This document shows positions 43,010-50,581 of a DNA stretch of 64,000 nucleotides, one piece after another (the stretch's first letter is position 1; each line of letters opens with the position of its first letter). The notes beneath the pieces are model-generated. The model was given only the letters and a program-made list of their open reading frames with translations, did no database searches and had not been told where the DNA came from. A program made the translations under genes and the position numbers. This DNA comes from CALMEC01 sp963765105 (GTDB lineage Bacteria > Actinomycetota > Thermoleophilia > Miltoncostaeales > Miltoncostaeaceae): positions 248,001-312,000 of the forward strand of contig CAVXUW010000002.1 in the NCBI GenBank assembly GCA_963765105.1, written 5' to 3'.

Positions 43010-44342
43010 CTTTGAGGACCCGACGCGGGACAAACGGCCAAACTTCGTTGTTGACGCACCCGCGCATGCGCTGCCGGGTGAGGCCAAGGTGCTTGCCGCA
43101 GCGGAGCGGTCTCTCAACGACGAGCGCCACGGGTTTCGCGCCCTCTGGCCGTTCCTCGGCCCGGCGTTCATCGCCGCCGTCGCCTACGTTGACCCCGGAA
43201 ACTTCGCCACCAACGTCGCTGCCGGATCCAAGTTCGGCTACATGCTCCTGTGGGTTGTGCTGATGTCGAACCTGATGGCGATGCTCATCCAGTCGATGAG
43301 TGCCAAGCTCGGCATCGCAACGGGTCTGAACCTGCCCGAGGCGTGCCGCGAGCGATTCTCCCGTCGGGTGTCGTTGGGCCTGTGGGGGCAAGCCGAGCTC
43401 ATCGCCATGGCCACTGATCTCGCCGAGGTCATCGGCGCCGCGCTTGGCCTCAGGCTCCTCTTTGGGATCCCCCTGTTTTGGGGAGCGGTGATCGCTGGTG
43501 CCGTGTCGTTCGGCATCTTGGCGCTTCAGACCTACGGCGGTTTTCGGCGCCTCGAGGCGGTGATCGTCGGGTTTGTGGGCATCATCCTCATCGGCTTTGC
43601 CGTGCAAGTGGTGGCCGCCAAGCCCTCGGCCTCCGGGATCTTCGAAGGGCTCACCACCCCACGTTTTGACGGTAGCGACAGCGTGCTCCTCGCCGTCGGC
43701 ATCCTCGGCGCCACGGTGATGCCCCATGTCATCTATCTGCACTCGGCGCTCACTCAGCGGCGCGTTGTCACCGACGACGACGGGGAGCGGCTCAAGTTGT
43801 TTCGTTTCGAACGGATCGACGTCATCATCGCGATGGTCATCGCCGGTGCCATCAACATGAGCATGATCGTGATGGCCGCCGGCGTGTTCAACAGCCGGGG
43901 CCTGACGGAGGTCGAGGACATCGACAAGGTCTCCGACGGGCTTGGGCAGCTTGTCGGCCGCCCGGCGGAGCTCTTCTTCGGTATCGCGCTGCTCGCATCG
44001 GGCTTGTCCGCCACGTCCGTGGGCACCTTGGCGGGCCAGGTTGTGATGCAGGGCTTCATCCGCCGTCGCATCCCGATCTTTCTTCGTCGCGCGATCACCC
44101 TGGCGCCGGCCTTGCTCATCGTCGGCATCGGCGTCAACCCGTCGTCGGCGCTGGTACTCAGCCAGGTGTTCCTGTCGTTCGGTATTCCTTTCGCGCTCAT
44201 CCCGCTCGTGCTGATCTGTCGGGATCGAAAACGGATGGGGGTCTTGGTGAACCGGCGGTTGACGAACTGGGCGGCCTATGTCGCGGTGACCATCATCGTC
44301 GGTCTCAACATCTTTCTGCTTCAGCAAACGTTGTTCGCGTAG
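43002..44342 (+). CDS. mntH: Nramp family divalent metal transporter
   Basis: The 446-residue protein has about 11 helices. The two key Nramp motifs are intact: DPGN in AAVAYVDPGNFATNV (helix 1) and MPH in LGATVMPHVIYLHS (helix 6). These bind Mn2+ or Fe2+. The cytoplasmic N-terminus is about 45 residues. It brings in Mn/Fe with protons. A palindrome at the start codon suggests metal control. It ends at the TAG that is part of the -10 box of the next gene. Confidence 0.93.
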   Translation: MTNFEDPTRDKRPNFVVDAPAHALPGEAKVLAAAERSLNDERHGFRALWPFLGPAFIAAVAYVDPGNFATNVAAGSKFGYMLLWVVLMSNLMAMLIQSMSAKLGIATGLNLPEACRERFSRRVSLGLWGQAELIAMATDLAEVIGAALGLRLLFGIPLFWGAVIAGAVSFGILALQTYGGFRRLEAVIVGFVGIILIGFAVQVVAAKPSASGIFEGLTTPRFDGSDSVLLAVGILGATVMPHVIYLHSALTQRRVVTDDDGERLKLFRFERIDVIIAMVIAGAINMSMIVMAAGVFNSRGLTEVEDIDKVSDGLGQLVGRPAELFFGIALLASGLSATSVGTLAGQVVMQGFIRRRIPIFLRRAITLAPALLIVGIGVNPSSALVLSQVFLSFGIPFALIPLVLICRDRKRMGVLVNRRLTNWAAYVAVTIIVGLNIFLLQQTLFA

Positions 44343-44345
44343 GAT
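44340..44345 (+). promoter_or_regulatory. -10 element, leaderless start of nfeD-like gene
   Basis: TAGGAT, whose TAG is the mntH stop codon, is followed after 6 nt by ATG 44352. Confidence 0.45.
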
Positions 44346-44351
44346 TTCCCT

Positions 44352-44777
44352 ATGCCTCAATGGGTTGCGTGGTTGATCGCGTCAGGTGTGCTCGCCATCG
44401 GTGAGATTTTGACGCTGGCGATGGTCCTCGGCCCGTTGGCGCTTGCCGCCCTGATCGCTGCGGGTGCGTCCGTGCTGGGTGTCGGCGTGGTGGGGTCGCT
44501 CGCCGTGTTCGCCATCGCGGCGCTTGCCGGGCTCTTCGCCTTGCGTCCCATTGCGAAGCGTCACCTGCGGATTCCGCCGAAGGCCCGCACCGGAATCGAT
44601 GCCCTCACCGGTCAAGAGGCGATCGTCATTGACCGTGTTGATCAAGACGGTGGGACAGTCAAGCTGGCGGGTGAAGTGTGGACGGCCAAGTCACTCGACA
44701 GCAGCCGAGTCTTCGAGTCGGGTGACCGGGTAACCGTCGCCGAGATCGTGGGCGCAACCGCGATCGTCATGGAATAG
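44352..44777 (+). CDS. NfeD-like membrane protein
   Basis: The 141-residue protein has two or three helices (IASGVLAIGEILTLAMVLGP, SLAVFAIAALAGLFAL) and a C-terminal OB-fold domain (TGQEAIVIDRVDQDGGTVKL, GEVWTAKSLDSS). This is the short NfeD form that pairs with an SPFH protein. The SPFH gene begins 12 nt later with GAAAGGA before it, so the pair is a conserved membrane-organising module. Confidence 0.88.
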   Translation: MPQWVAWLIASGVLAIGEILTLAMVLGPLALAALIAAGASVLGVGVVGSLAVFAIAALAGLFALRPIAKRHLRIPPKARTGIDALTGQEAIVIDRVDQDGGTVKLAGEVWTAKSLDSSRVFESGDRVTVAEIVGATAIVME

Positions 44778-44789
44778 AAAGGACCACGG

Positions 44790-45731
44790 ATGTCTCCTGG
44801 GATTATCGCGCTCATCGTCATTGTTGTCTTTGTGCTGGTGGTGCTGGTGAAGTCGATTCAGATCGTCCCCCAAGCGCGCGCCGGCGTCGTGGAACGCCTT
44901 GGGCGTTATGACCGCACTATTGAGGCGGGTCTCCGCATCCTGGTTCCGTTTATCGACCGGGTACGCCACCTTGCCGACTTGCGCGAGCAGGTCGTGTCGT
45001 TCCCGCCGCAGCCGGTCATTACAGAGGACAACCTGGTGGTGAACATCGACTCGGTCATCTACTACCAAATCACGGATGCGAAGGCGGTGACCTACGAGAT
45101 CGCCAGCTACATCCAAGCAATTGAGCAGCTGACCGTCACCACGCTCCGAAACGTCATTGGTGGCATGTCTCTGGAGGAAACCCTCACGTCGCGCGACGCG
45201 ATCAACAGCCAGCTTCGGGGCGTGCTCGACGAGGCCACCGGTCGATGGGGCATCCGCGTAAACCGCGTGGAACTCAAGGCCATCGATCCGCCAATGGGTA
45301 TTCAGGAGGCGATGGAGAAGCAGATGCGTGCCGAGCGCGACCGGCGCGCCGCCATCCTCACCGCTGAGGGCATCAAGCAGTCGCAGATCCTCACCGCCGA
45401 GGGCGAGAAGCAGAGCGCCATTCTCAAGGCCGAAGGTGGCCGCCAAGCGCTGATCCTCACGGCCCAGGCCAGCCGCGAGGCGCAGATGCTGGAGGCCGAA
45501 GGCCAGGCGAAAGCCATCGAGACCGTCTTCAACGCCATTCACGCCGGCAAGCCTGACGAGAAGCTCCTTGCCTACCAGTACCTAAAAATGCTTCCCCACC
45601 TGGCTCAAGGTGACGCCAACAAACTCTGGATCATTCCGAGTGAGTTCACACAGGCCTTGGCGAAGGTCGCCGGGGTCATTGCCCCACCCGGCGCACCGAA
45701 GGCTAACGACGCACCAGATCCCGAGCCCTAA
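44790..45731 (+). CDS. SPFH/stomatin-like protein (paraslipin)
   Basis: The 313-residue protein has one N-terminal helix (IIALIVIVVFVLVVLVKS), the SPFH domain with QIVPQARAGVVERLGRYDRT and VNIDSVIYYQITDAKAVTYE, then a long Ala/Glu/Gln coiled coil (repeats of ILTAEG and KQS). It likely forms ring-like assemblies on the membrane with the NfeD-like protein. ATG 44790 follows AAAGGA. Confidence 0.92.
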   Translation: MSPGIIALIVIVVFVLVVLVKSIQIVPQARAGVVERLGRYDRTIEAGLRILVPFIDRVRHLADLREQVVSFPPQPVITEDNLVVNIDSVIYYQITDAKAVTYEIASYIQAIEQLTVTTLRNVIGGMSLEETLTSRDAINSQLRGVLDEATGRWGIRVNRVELKAIDPPMGIQEAMEKQMRAERDRRAAILTAEGIKQSQILTAEGEKQSAILKAEGGRQALILTAQASREAQMLEAEGQAKAIETVFNAIHAGKPDEKLLAYQYLKMLPHLAQGDANKLWIIPSEFTQALAKVAGVIAPPGAPKANDAPDPEP

Positions 45732-45783
45732 CTGGGGACAATCATCCATCGCGACATCGGCCGAAACGGTGAAGTCGGTCGGC

Positions 45784-45789
45784 TAAGCT
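45784..45789 (+). promoter_or_regulatory. -10 element, leaderless start of membrane protein gene
   Basis: TAAGCT is followed after 7 nt by ATG 45797. Confidence 0.5.
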
Positions 45790-45796
45790 CGAAAAC

Positions 45797-46198
45797 ATGA
45801 ACGACGCTCTCCTCGTTGGGCACATTCTCTTGGCCATCGTGCTCATCGGCCCGATCTCGGTTGCGGCATCGTTCTTCCCGAAGTTGGTTGGCCAGGAGGC
45901 GCAAGGGGCGGCGGCGCGCATCCTTCACCGCATCACCCGGGTCTACGGAGCAGGGGCTTTCCTTGTGCCCGTCATCGGCATCGCCTTGGCGATCAAACTC
46001 AAGGTGATGGACACCGCATGGGTGGGCACGTCGATTCTTCTGAGCGGCGTCGCCGGCGTGCTGTTGTGGTTCGTCGTGGCCGATCAGTCCCGAGCGCTTC
46101 AGCGCCCGCCTGGTCACAAGCGCATGCCCATGGTCGCCGGGCTCTTCAACGTCTGCTGGGTGGCGATACTCATCCTGATGGTCCTCAAGCCCGGATGA
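45797..46198 (+). CDS. Four-helix membrane protein, DUF2269-like
   Basis: The 133-residue protein has four hydrophobic helices (LLVGHILLAIVLIGPISVAA, GAGAFLVPVIGIALAIKL, ILLSGVAGVLLWFVVA, AGLFNVCWVAILILMVL). The layout resembles DUF2269; no active-site residues are apparent. The start is leaderless and it overlaps the DUF3817 gene by ATGA. Confidence 0.7.
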   Translation: MNDALLVGHILLAIVLIGPISVAASFFPKLVGQEAQGAAARILHRITRVYGAGAFLVPVIGIALAIKLKVMDTAWVGTSILLSGVAGVLLWFVVADQSRALQRPPGHKRMPMVAGLFNVCWVAILILMVLKPG

Positions 46199-46461
46199 GC
46201 CCTGCGGCACTTCGCCGCCTGTTCTTTTGGTTGACGCTGCTCGAGACGGTCACCCTGGTCGTGCTGGTCGTCAACCGCCTTGGACGCCACAACGAGGTCA
46301 TCACCTCGTCGGTCGGCCCGGTTCACGGCATCCTCTACGCGGCCTGCATCGCCGTCGTCCTCATGATCCCGAAGGTTCCAACCCGCATCCGTGCGATGAC
46401 CGTGCTGCCGGTGTTCGGTGCACCTGTTGCGTGGTGGATGCTGCGCCGCGAACGGGTTTAG
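46195..46461 (+). CDS. DUF3817 membrane protein
   Basis: The 88-residue protein has three helices and the DUF3817 pattern: LRRLFFWLTLLETVTLVVLV, SSVGPVHGILYAACIAVVLM and FGAPVAWWMLRRERV at the end. Its ATG overlaps the stop of the preceding membrane gene, and its stop overlaps the stop of the convergent L,D-transpeptidase gene by 4 nt. Function unknown. Confidence 0.72.
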   Translation: MSPAALRRLFFWLTLLETVTLVVLVVNRLGRHNEVITSSVGPVHGILYAACIAVVLMIPKVPTRIRAMTVLPVFGAPVAWWMLRRERV

Positions 46462-47195
46462 ACGATCTCCACCGGTACGCCGGCTTGGGCGTAGCGGGCG
46501 AGGGCACGCACCCCGTCGCGGGACATTCGGATGCAGCCGTTCGAGACCGCTTTGCCGAGGACGGACGAGCTGGGCCAACCGTGGATGGCGGCGATGCCGT
46601 CACCACCCGCAAACGTCTTGAGGACATTGCTGTGGGCAGTGAGCACAAGAATGTGTGGGCCGAGCTGACCGCTCGCGCGTACCGGGTCGTAGATCGCGAA
46701 GAGACCCTTGGGCGTGGGTGTGCGTGCGGCTCCGACGGCGACTTTGAACTTCTTCGCGACCTTGCCGTTCTTGAACACCTTGATGGAGCGCCCGTTGGTG
46801 CTGATGCGAATCCATGTGGTTGTCTTCTTCAACTCCACCGCTTCGGCGGGAACCCACCCCTGCGCGCCGTTCGGGCGGAAGGGCAGGTGCAGGCGCACCC
46901 ATGCGGTCTCACCGACCATGGTCGACTCGGTGACCATGTAGACGGCGGCGCCCTGCGCCCACGGTGTGTAGTGACGAAGCTTCTTGTAGACCTTCCCGTC
47001 CGGGCCTGCGGACTTTCGGGCAACAACGGGGTAGAGAATGCGCGCCGTCCACGACTCGGCCACTGCCGGTGCGGTGGGCATGACTGCCGGTACTGCGGAG
47101 TCCGTTGTGACGGTTTCCTCTGCCACGGCAATCGGGGACAACGCCGACAGGGCGACAACGGCAAGGAGTGCGATGAGACGGTTTCGAATGCGCAT
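46458..47195 (-). CDS. Secreted L,D-transpeptidase (YkuD)
   Basis: The 245-residue protein has a signal peptide (RLIALLAVVALSALSPIAVA), an SH3-like middle and the catalytic YkuD domain with HGWPSSS followed by SNGCIRM (His and Cys of the active site). It forms 3-3 peptidoglycan cross-links or attaches proteins. ATG 47195 is 8 nt after TACCCT; the longer frame upstream is Pro-rich and unlikely. Confidence 0.92.
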   Translation of the reverse strand: MRIRNRLIALLAVVALSALSPIAVAEETVTTDSAVPAVMPTAPAVAESWTARILYPVVARKSAGPDGKVYKKLRHYTPWAQGAAVYMVTESTMVGETAWVRLHLPFRPNGAQGWVPAEAVELKKTTTWIRISTNGRSIKVFKNGKVAKKFKVAVGAARTPTPKGLFAIYDPVRASGQLGPHILVLTAHSNVLKTFAGGDGIAAIHGWPSSSVLGKAVSNGCIRMSRDGVRALARYAQAGVPVEIV

Positions 47196-47203
47196 GGGTG
47201 AGG

Positions 47204-47209
47204 AGGGTA
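47204..47209 (-). promoter_or_regulatory. -10 element, leaderless start of L,D-transpeptidase gene
   Basis: TACCCT on the minus strand ends 8 nt before ATG 47195. Confidence 0.4.
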
Positions 47210-47282
47210 GCGGGGCTGGCGGCGGGAACAAAGAAGAGATGGGTGGCCGTAACAGAAACCTGACCACCCATCTGTTCTCGGC

Positions 47283-48152
47283 TTAACCCAGCTTTTCCTT
47301 GACGAACTGAGCGACTTCGGTGGGGTTGGTACCCACGCGAACGCCCTTTGCCTCGAGCGCTTCCTTCTTTGCCTGGGCGGTCCCGGACGAGCCGGTGATG
47401 ATGGCTCCGGCGTGGCCCATCTGCTTCCCCGGCGGCGCCTGGAAACCTGCGATGTAGGCAACAACGGGCGTCGTCATATGGGCGGCGATGAAGTCGGCGG
47501 CCTTCTCTTCCTCGTTTCCGCCGATCTCACCGACCATCACGACCAGGTCGGTCTCGTCGTCCTGCTCGAAACGGCCGAGGATGTCGATGAAGGAACTGCC
47601 AACGACGGGGTCGCCGCCGATACCGACGACGGTGCTTTGTCCGATGCCGAGGAGCGCCAGCTCCTTCGAGATTTGGTACGTGAGGGTGCCGCTGCGACTC
47701 ACCAAGCCGACGCGCCCCGGGTTGAACACCTGGGTGGGCATGATGCCGACGGTGGCCTTGCCGGGGCTGATGACGCCCGGACAGTTCGGACCGACGAGCG
47801 TCTGGTCTCCACGCTTGAGGTGCGTGTAGATGCGCAGCATGTCGTGGGCGGGGATGCCCTCGGTGATGCAGATGATCAGCTCGACACCGCTCTCAATGGC
47901 CTCGTACAGGGCGTCGGGAGCGAACCGGGGTGGCACGAACACCATGGCCGTGTTGGCCTGGGTCTCCTGCACCGCTTGGTGGAGCGTGTTGAAGACCGGG
48001 ATGCCCTCGACGTCCTGTCCGCCCTTACCCGGTGTGACCCCGGCGACCACGCTGGTGCCGTAGGCCTTGTTGCGGGTGGCGTGAAAGGCGCCCTCACGTC
48101 CGGTGATGCCTTGCACCACCAGCCGAGTGTTTCCGTCAACGAGGATGCTCAT
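47283..48152 (-). CDS. sucD: Succinate-CoA ligase, alpha subunit
   Basis: The 289-residue protein has the CoA-binding Rossmann part (VVQGITGREGAFHATRNKA), VGPNCPGVISPG and the phosphorylated His in KQMGHAGAIITG. It acts with SucC to convert succinyl-CoA to succinate with nucleotide formation. ATG 48152 follows GAAGGAGG, which is part of the adjacent tandem repeat, so the repeat supplies its ribosome-binding site. Confidence 0.95.
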   Translation of the reverse strand: MSILVDGNTRLVVQGITGREGAFHATRNKAYGTSVVAGVTPGKGGQDVEGIPVFNTLHQAVQETQANTAMVFVPPRFAPDALYEAIESGVELIICITEGIPAHDMLRIYTHLKRGDQTLVGPNCPGVISPGKATVGIMPTQVFNPGRVGLVSRSGTLTYQISKELALLGIGQSTVVGIGGDPVVGSSFIDILGRFEQDDETDLVVMVGEIGGNEEEKAADFIAAHMTTPVVAYIAGFQAPPGKQMGHAGAIITGSSGTAQAKKEALEAKGVRVGTNPTEVAQFVKEKLG

Positions 48153-48156
48153 CTAT

Positions 48157-48314
48157 ACGCCTCCTTCGACACGGCACTTAGGCGGCCTATTCGCCAGCCC
48201 TGGGGGCGGGCTCAAACGTCTACGTCGGCTCATTTACGCCTCCTTCGACACGGCACTTAGGCGGCCTATTCGCCAGCCCTGGGGGCGGGCTCAAACGTCT
48301 ACGTCGGCTCATTT
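48157..48314. repeat. Perfect 79-bp tandem duplication in the sucC-sucD gap
   Basis: Two identical 79-bp copies (48157-48235 and 48236-48314) fill the gap, reaching from the sucC stop to just before the sucD start. Each carries, on the minus strand, GAAGGAGGCGTA with an ATGAG nearby, the palindrome TAGGCCGCCTA and a GC-rich hairpin. Order of elements and 20-bp blocks match the 84-bp repeats at 16714-16966. No separate gene is supported. Confidence 0.9.
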
Positions 48315-49459
48315 ACGCCCCTTTCGCAAATGCGACGGCGCGCTCGGCGGCCGACAGCATCGTTGGTTCGACAACGACGTTCGCCGGTGCCCGGTCCTTG
48401 ATGATGGCGCGCCCTTCTTCCTCGTTGGTGCCGTCAAGGCGCACCACGATAGGGAGCGTCGTCTTGAGTTGGTCGATTGCCGTGAGGAGGCCTCCCGCGA
48501 CCTCGTCGCAGCGGGTGATTCCGCCGAAGATGTTGATGAGAAGGGACTTCACCTTGTCATCGGAGAGCAGCACCTCAAGGGCGGCGACAACCTCATCGGC
48601 CTTTGATCCACCGCCGGCGTCGAGGAAGTTGGCGGGGCGGCCACCGGCGAGGGCGACCACGTCCAGGGTGCTCATGACAAGTCCGGCACCGTTGCCGAGA
48701 ATGCCGACGTCGCCGTCGAGCTTCACGTACGTGACGCCCTTCTCCTGCGCCATCTTCTCCTGCGGGTCGGTGTGCCCAGCTTCCTGCAGGGCGAGGATGT
48801 CCGGGTGGCGGTAGAGGGCGTTGCCGTCGATCGTGACCTTGGCGTCGAGGGCGATGACCCGGCCATCGGTGGTCCAGATGAGCGGGTTCACCTCCATCAG
48901 CATCGCGTCGAGGTCGACGAAGCCCTCGTAGAGCTTGAGGAGGATGTCGACGACGCCCTTCTGGGCGCCCTCGTCGATACCCGCCTCGTAGACGAGTCGG
49001 CGCGCGTGATGCGGCTGGAGTCCGGTGAGCGGGTCGATGTGGAGCCGCGCGAGCTTCTCGGGGTGTTCCTCGGCGACCGATTCAATGTCGATGCCGCCCA
49101 TGGCCGACAGCATGACCAGCGGCTTCTTCTCGCTACGGTCGAAGGTGATGGAGGCGTAGTACTCCTTCGCGATGTCCGACGCCGCCTCGATCCACACGCG
49201 GTGGACGATGTGGCCCTTGATGTCCATGCCGAGAATGGCCTGGGCGTAGTCTCGGTCTCATCGGGGTTCTCGGCGACCTTGATGCCGCCGGCCTTGCCGC
49301 GTCCACCAACCTGTACTTGCGCCTTGACGGCGACCCGACCGCCGATACGCTCGGCCGCGGCGCGTGCTTCCGCCGGTGTCTTCGGCGACCTCGCCGAGCC
49401 GGCACGGGAATGTCGTGCCGGGCAAAGAGTTCCTTGCCCTGATACTCGAAGAGATCCAA
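48313..49459 (-). CDS. sucC: Succinate-CoA ligase, beta subunit (three apparent frameshifts)
   Basis: The start TTG 49459 gives DLFEYQGKELFARHDIPVPA, the family N-terminus. The frame then breaks near 49398-49402 (+1), near 49379-49384 (+1) and near 49249-49257 (-1). Between and after the breaks the sequence is excellent SucC (ERIGGRVAVKAQVQVGGRGK, LGMDIKGHIVHRV, NPLIWTTDGRVIALDAKV, VNIFGGITRCDEVA-like). Total length is 3n+1 and the net shift is +1, so repair gives 381 residues. ATP-grasp fold. It is probably functional, with errors in the sequence; decay is the alternative. Confidence 0.88.
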
Positions 49460-49542
49460 CGTCCACCTTCCCCGATCGAACAAAATGGCCCCCGGACTGG
49501 GGACCGCGAGCAATCCTACCCATGGCGGTAACCTTGGTGACC

Positions 49543-49854
49543 GTGACGGATGACCTCACGAAACGCCTCGAAATGTTGCTGGTGTTGCAGTGGCTCGACG
49601 AGGGGCGGCCGGAAGACGGCGTGGTCGCTATGTCGGTAACGACTGCGGCCAGTGAATTGGGGTTGGAGCCCGACCGTTCCGGCGTGCTGGCGGTGCTGTC
49701 GGCACTGGGTGATCTCGAGGAACGCAAGCTCGTGCGCGTCGCGCTGGAGGGCCCGGTTCAACGTGACCCGCGGGTGACCTTGAGCTCCGAGCTCCGTCGC
49801 GACGCGGGCAGCGTGTTCGGCGGGAGGGATTCCGACAACCTCACTGCCGACTAG
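49543..49854 (+). CDS. Small helix-turn-helix-like protein, uncharacterised
   Basis: The 103-residue product has a helical core (RLEMLLVLQWL, SVTTAASELGLEPDRSGVLA) and a wing-like VRVALEGPVQRDPRVTLSSE, reminiscent of a winged helix. GTG 49543 lies 8 nt after TAACCT (49529-49534), suggesting a leaderless start; an ATG at 49522 is possible. It is divergent from sucC. No family is named with confidence. Confidence 0.55.
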   Translation: MTDDLTKRLEMLLVLQWLDEGRPEDGVVAMSVTTAASELGLEPDRSGVLAVLSALGDLEERKLVRVALEGPVQRDPRVTLSSELRRDAGSVFGGRDSDNLTAD

Positions 49855-49904
49855 TTCCTTGGCCGACGCAGCGGACACCGCGCGCGGCCATCGCATCACG
49901 ATGC

Positions 49905-49910
49905 TAGAAT
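49905..49910 (+). promoter_or_regulatory. -10 element, leaderless start of RHH antitoxin
   Basis: TAGAAT is followed after 6 nt by ATG 49917. Confidence 0.5.
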
Positions 49911-49916
49911 GGCAGC

Positions 49917-50147
49917 ATGCGTACGACCGTGACCTTGAACGCAGATGTTGCTGCTGCCGTGGAACGAATGAGGAAGGAGCGCGGCGTGGGTCCGAGTGAG
50001 GCCATCAACGAGCTCGCCCGCTTGGGAATGGTCGAACGCGAGGGTGAGAAGCCTTTTACGCAACGAACGTTCGACACGGGTCTCATCGTTGACGTCAGCA
50101 ACGTTCAGGACGCCTTGGATATCGCGGAAGGCGCCAATCGCCGCTAA
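49917..50147 (+). CDS. Ribbon-helix-helix antitoxin (VapB-like)
   Basis: The 76-residue protein begins with a ribbon-helix-helix pattern (MRTTVTLNADVAAAVERMRK, then VGPSEAINELARLGM) and ends with a toxin-binding tail. Its TAA overlaps the ATG of the PIN gene by 1 nt. It forms the second toxin-antitoxin pair of the window, of a different antitoxin class from the first. Confidence 0.82.
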   Translation: MRTTVTLNADVAAAVERMRKERGVGPSEAINELARLGMVEREGEKPFTQRTFDTGLIVDVSNVQDALDIAEGANRR

Positions 50148-50572
50148 TGCTGGTTGATGCCAACCTGCTCGTCTACGCCGTACTCAGTGAGAGCCCATTC
50201 CATGAGCGGGCGAAGGGATGGTGGGAAGCGGCGCTGTCAGGGACGACCCGTGTCGGGCTGCCGTGGCCGAGCCTTCTCGCCTTTCTGCGGCTGGTGACGA
50301 ATCCCCGCGTTGTCCAGGTCCCTCTCCCAATGACCGATGCATGGGGTGTTGTCGACGAGTGGCTCGAACGCGAGGTCGTCTGGGTTCCGCAACCAACTCG
50401 GTCCCATCGTGATGTGCTCGGCGGTCTCCTGACGAGCCTCCATATTGCCGCGAACCATGTTCCCGACGCTCACTTGGCAAGCCTCGCTATCGAGCACGGT
50501 GTCACGCTCTATTCGAACGACAGCGACTTCGCTCGCTTCACCGGACTCCGTTGGACCAACCCGCTGGCCTGA
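50147..50572 (+). CDS. PIN-domain toxin (VapC-like)
   Basis: The 141-residue protein has PIN acids: Asp in LVDANLLVYAV, Glu near HERAKGWWEA, Asp in VPDAHLASLA and Asp in YSNDSDFARF. The form (NPRV ... W ... L) is that of the VapC subgroup often paired with RHH antitoxins. It is coupled to the antitoxin by a TAATG junction. Confidence 0.88.
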   Translation: MLVDANLLVYAVLSESPFHERAKGWWEAALSGTTRVGLPWPSLLAFLRLVTNPRVVQVPLPMTDAWGVVDEWLEREVVWVPQPTRSHRDVLGGLLTSLHIAANHVPDAHLASLAIEHGVTLYSNDSDFARFTGLRWTNPLA

Positions 50573-50581
50573 GCACGAGCC

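Noticed and set aside
42996..44360. 454-residue minus-strand ORF opposite mntH
   Set aside because: Antisense shadow, very His/Asp/Arg-rich, no domain.
48220..48312. 30-codon ORF (MSRRRRLSPPPG) after sucC inside the 79-bp repeat
   Set aside because: It arises from the repeat sequence; no independent support.
49522..49542. ATG 49522 as start of the small HTH-like gene
   Set aside because: Possible, but GTG 49543 matches the TAnnnT spacing rule seen at other starts; left as alternative.
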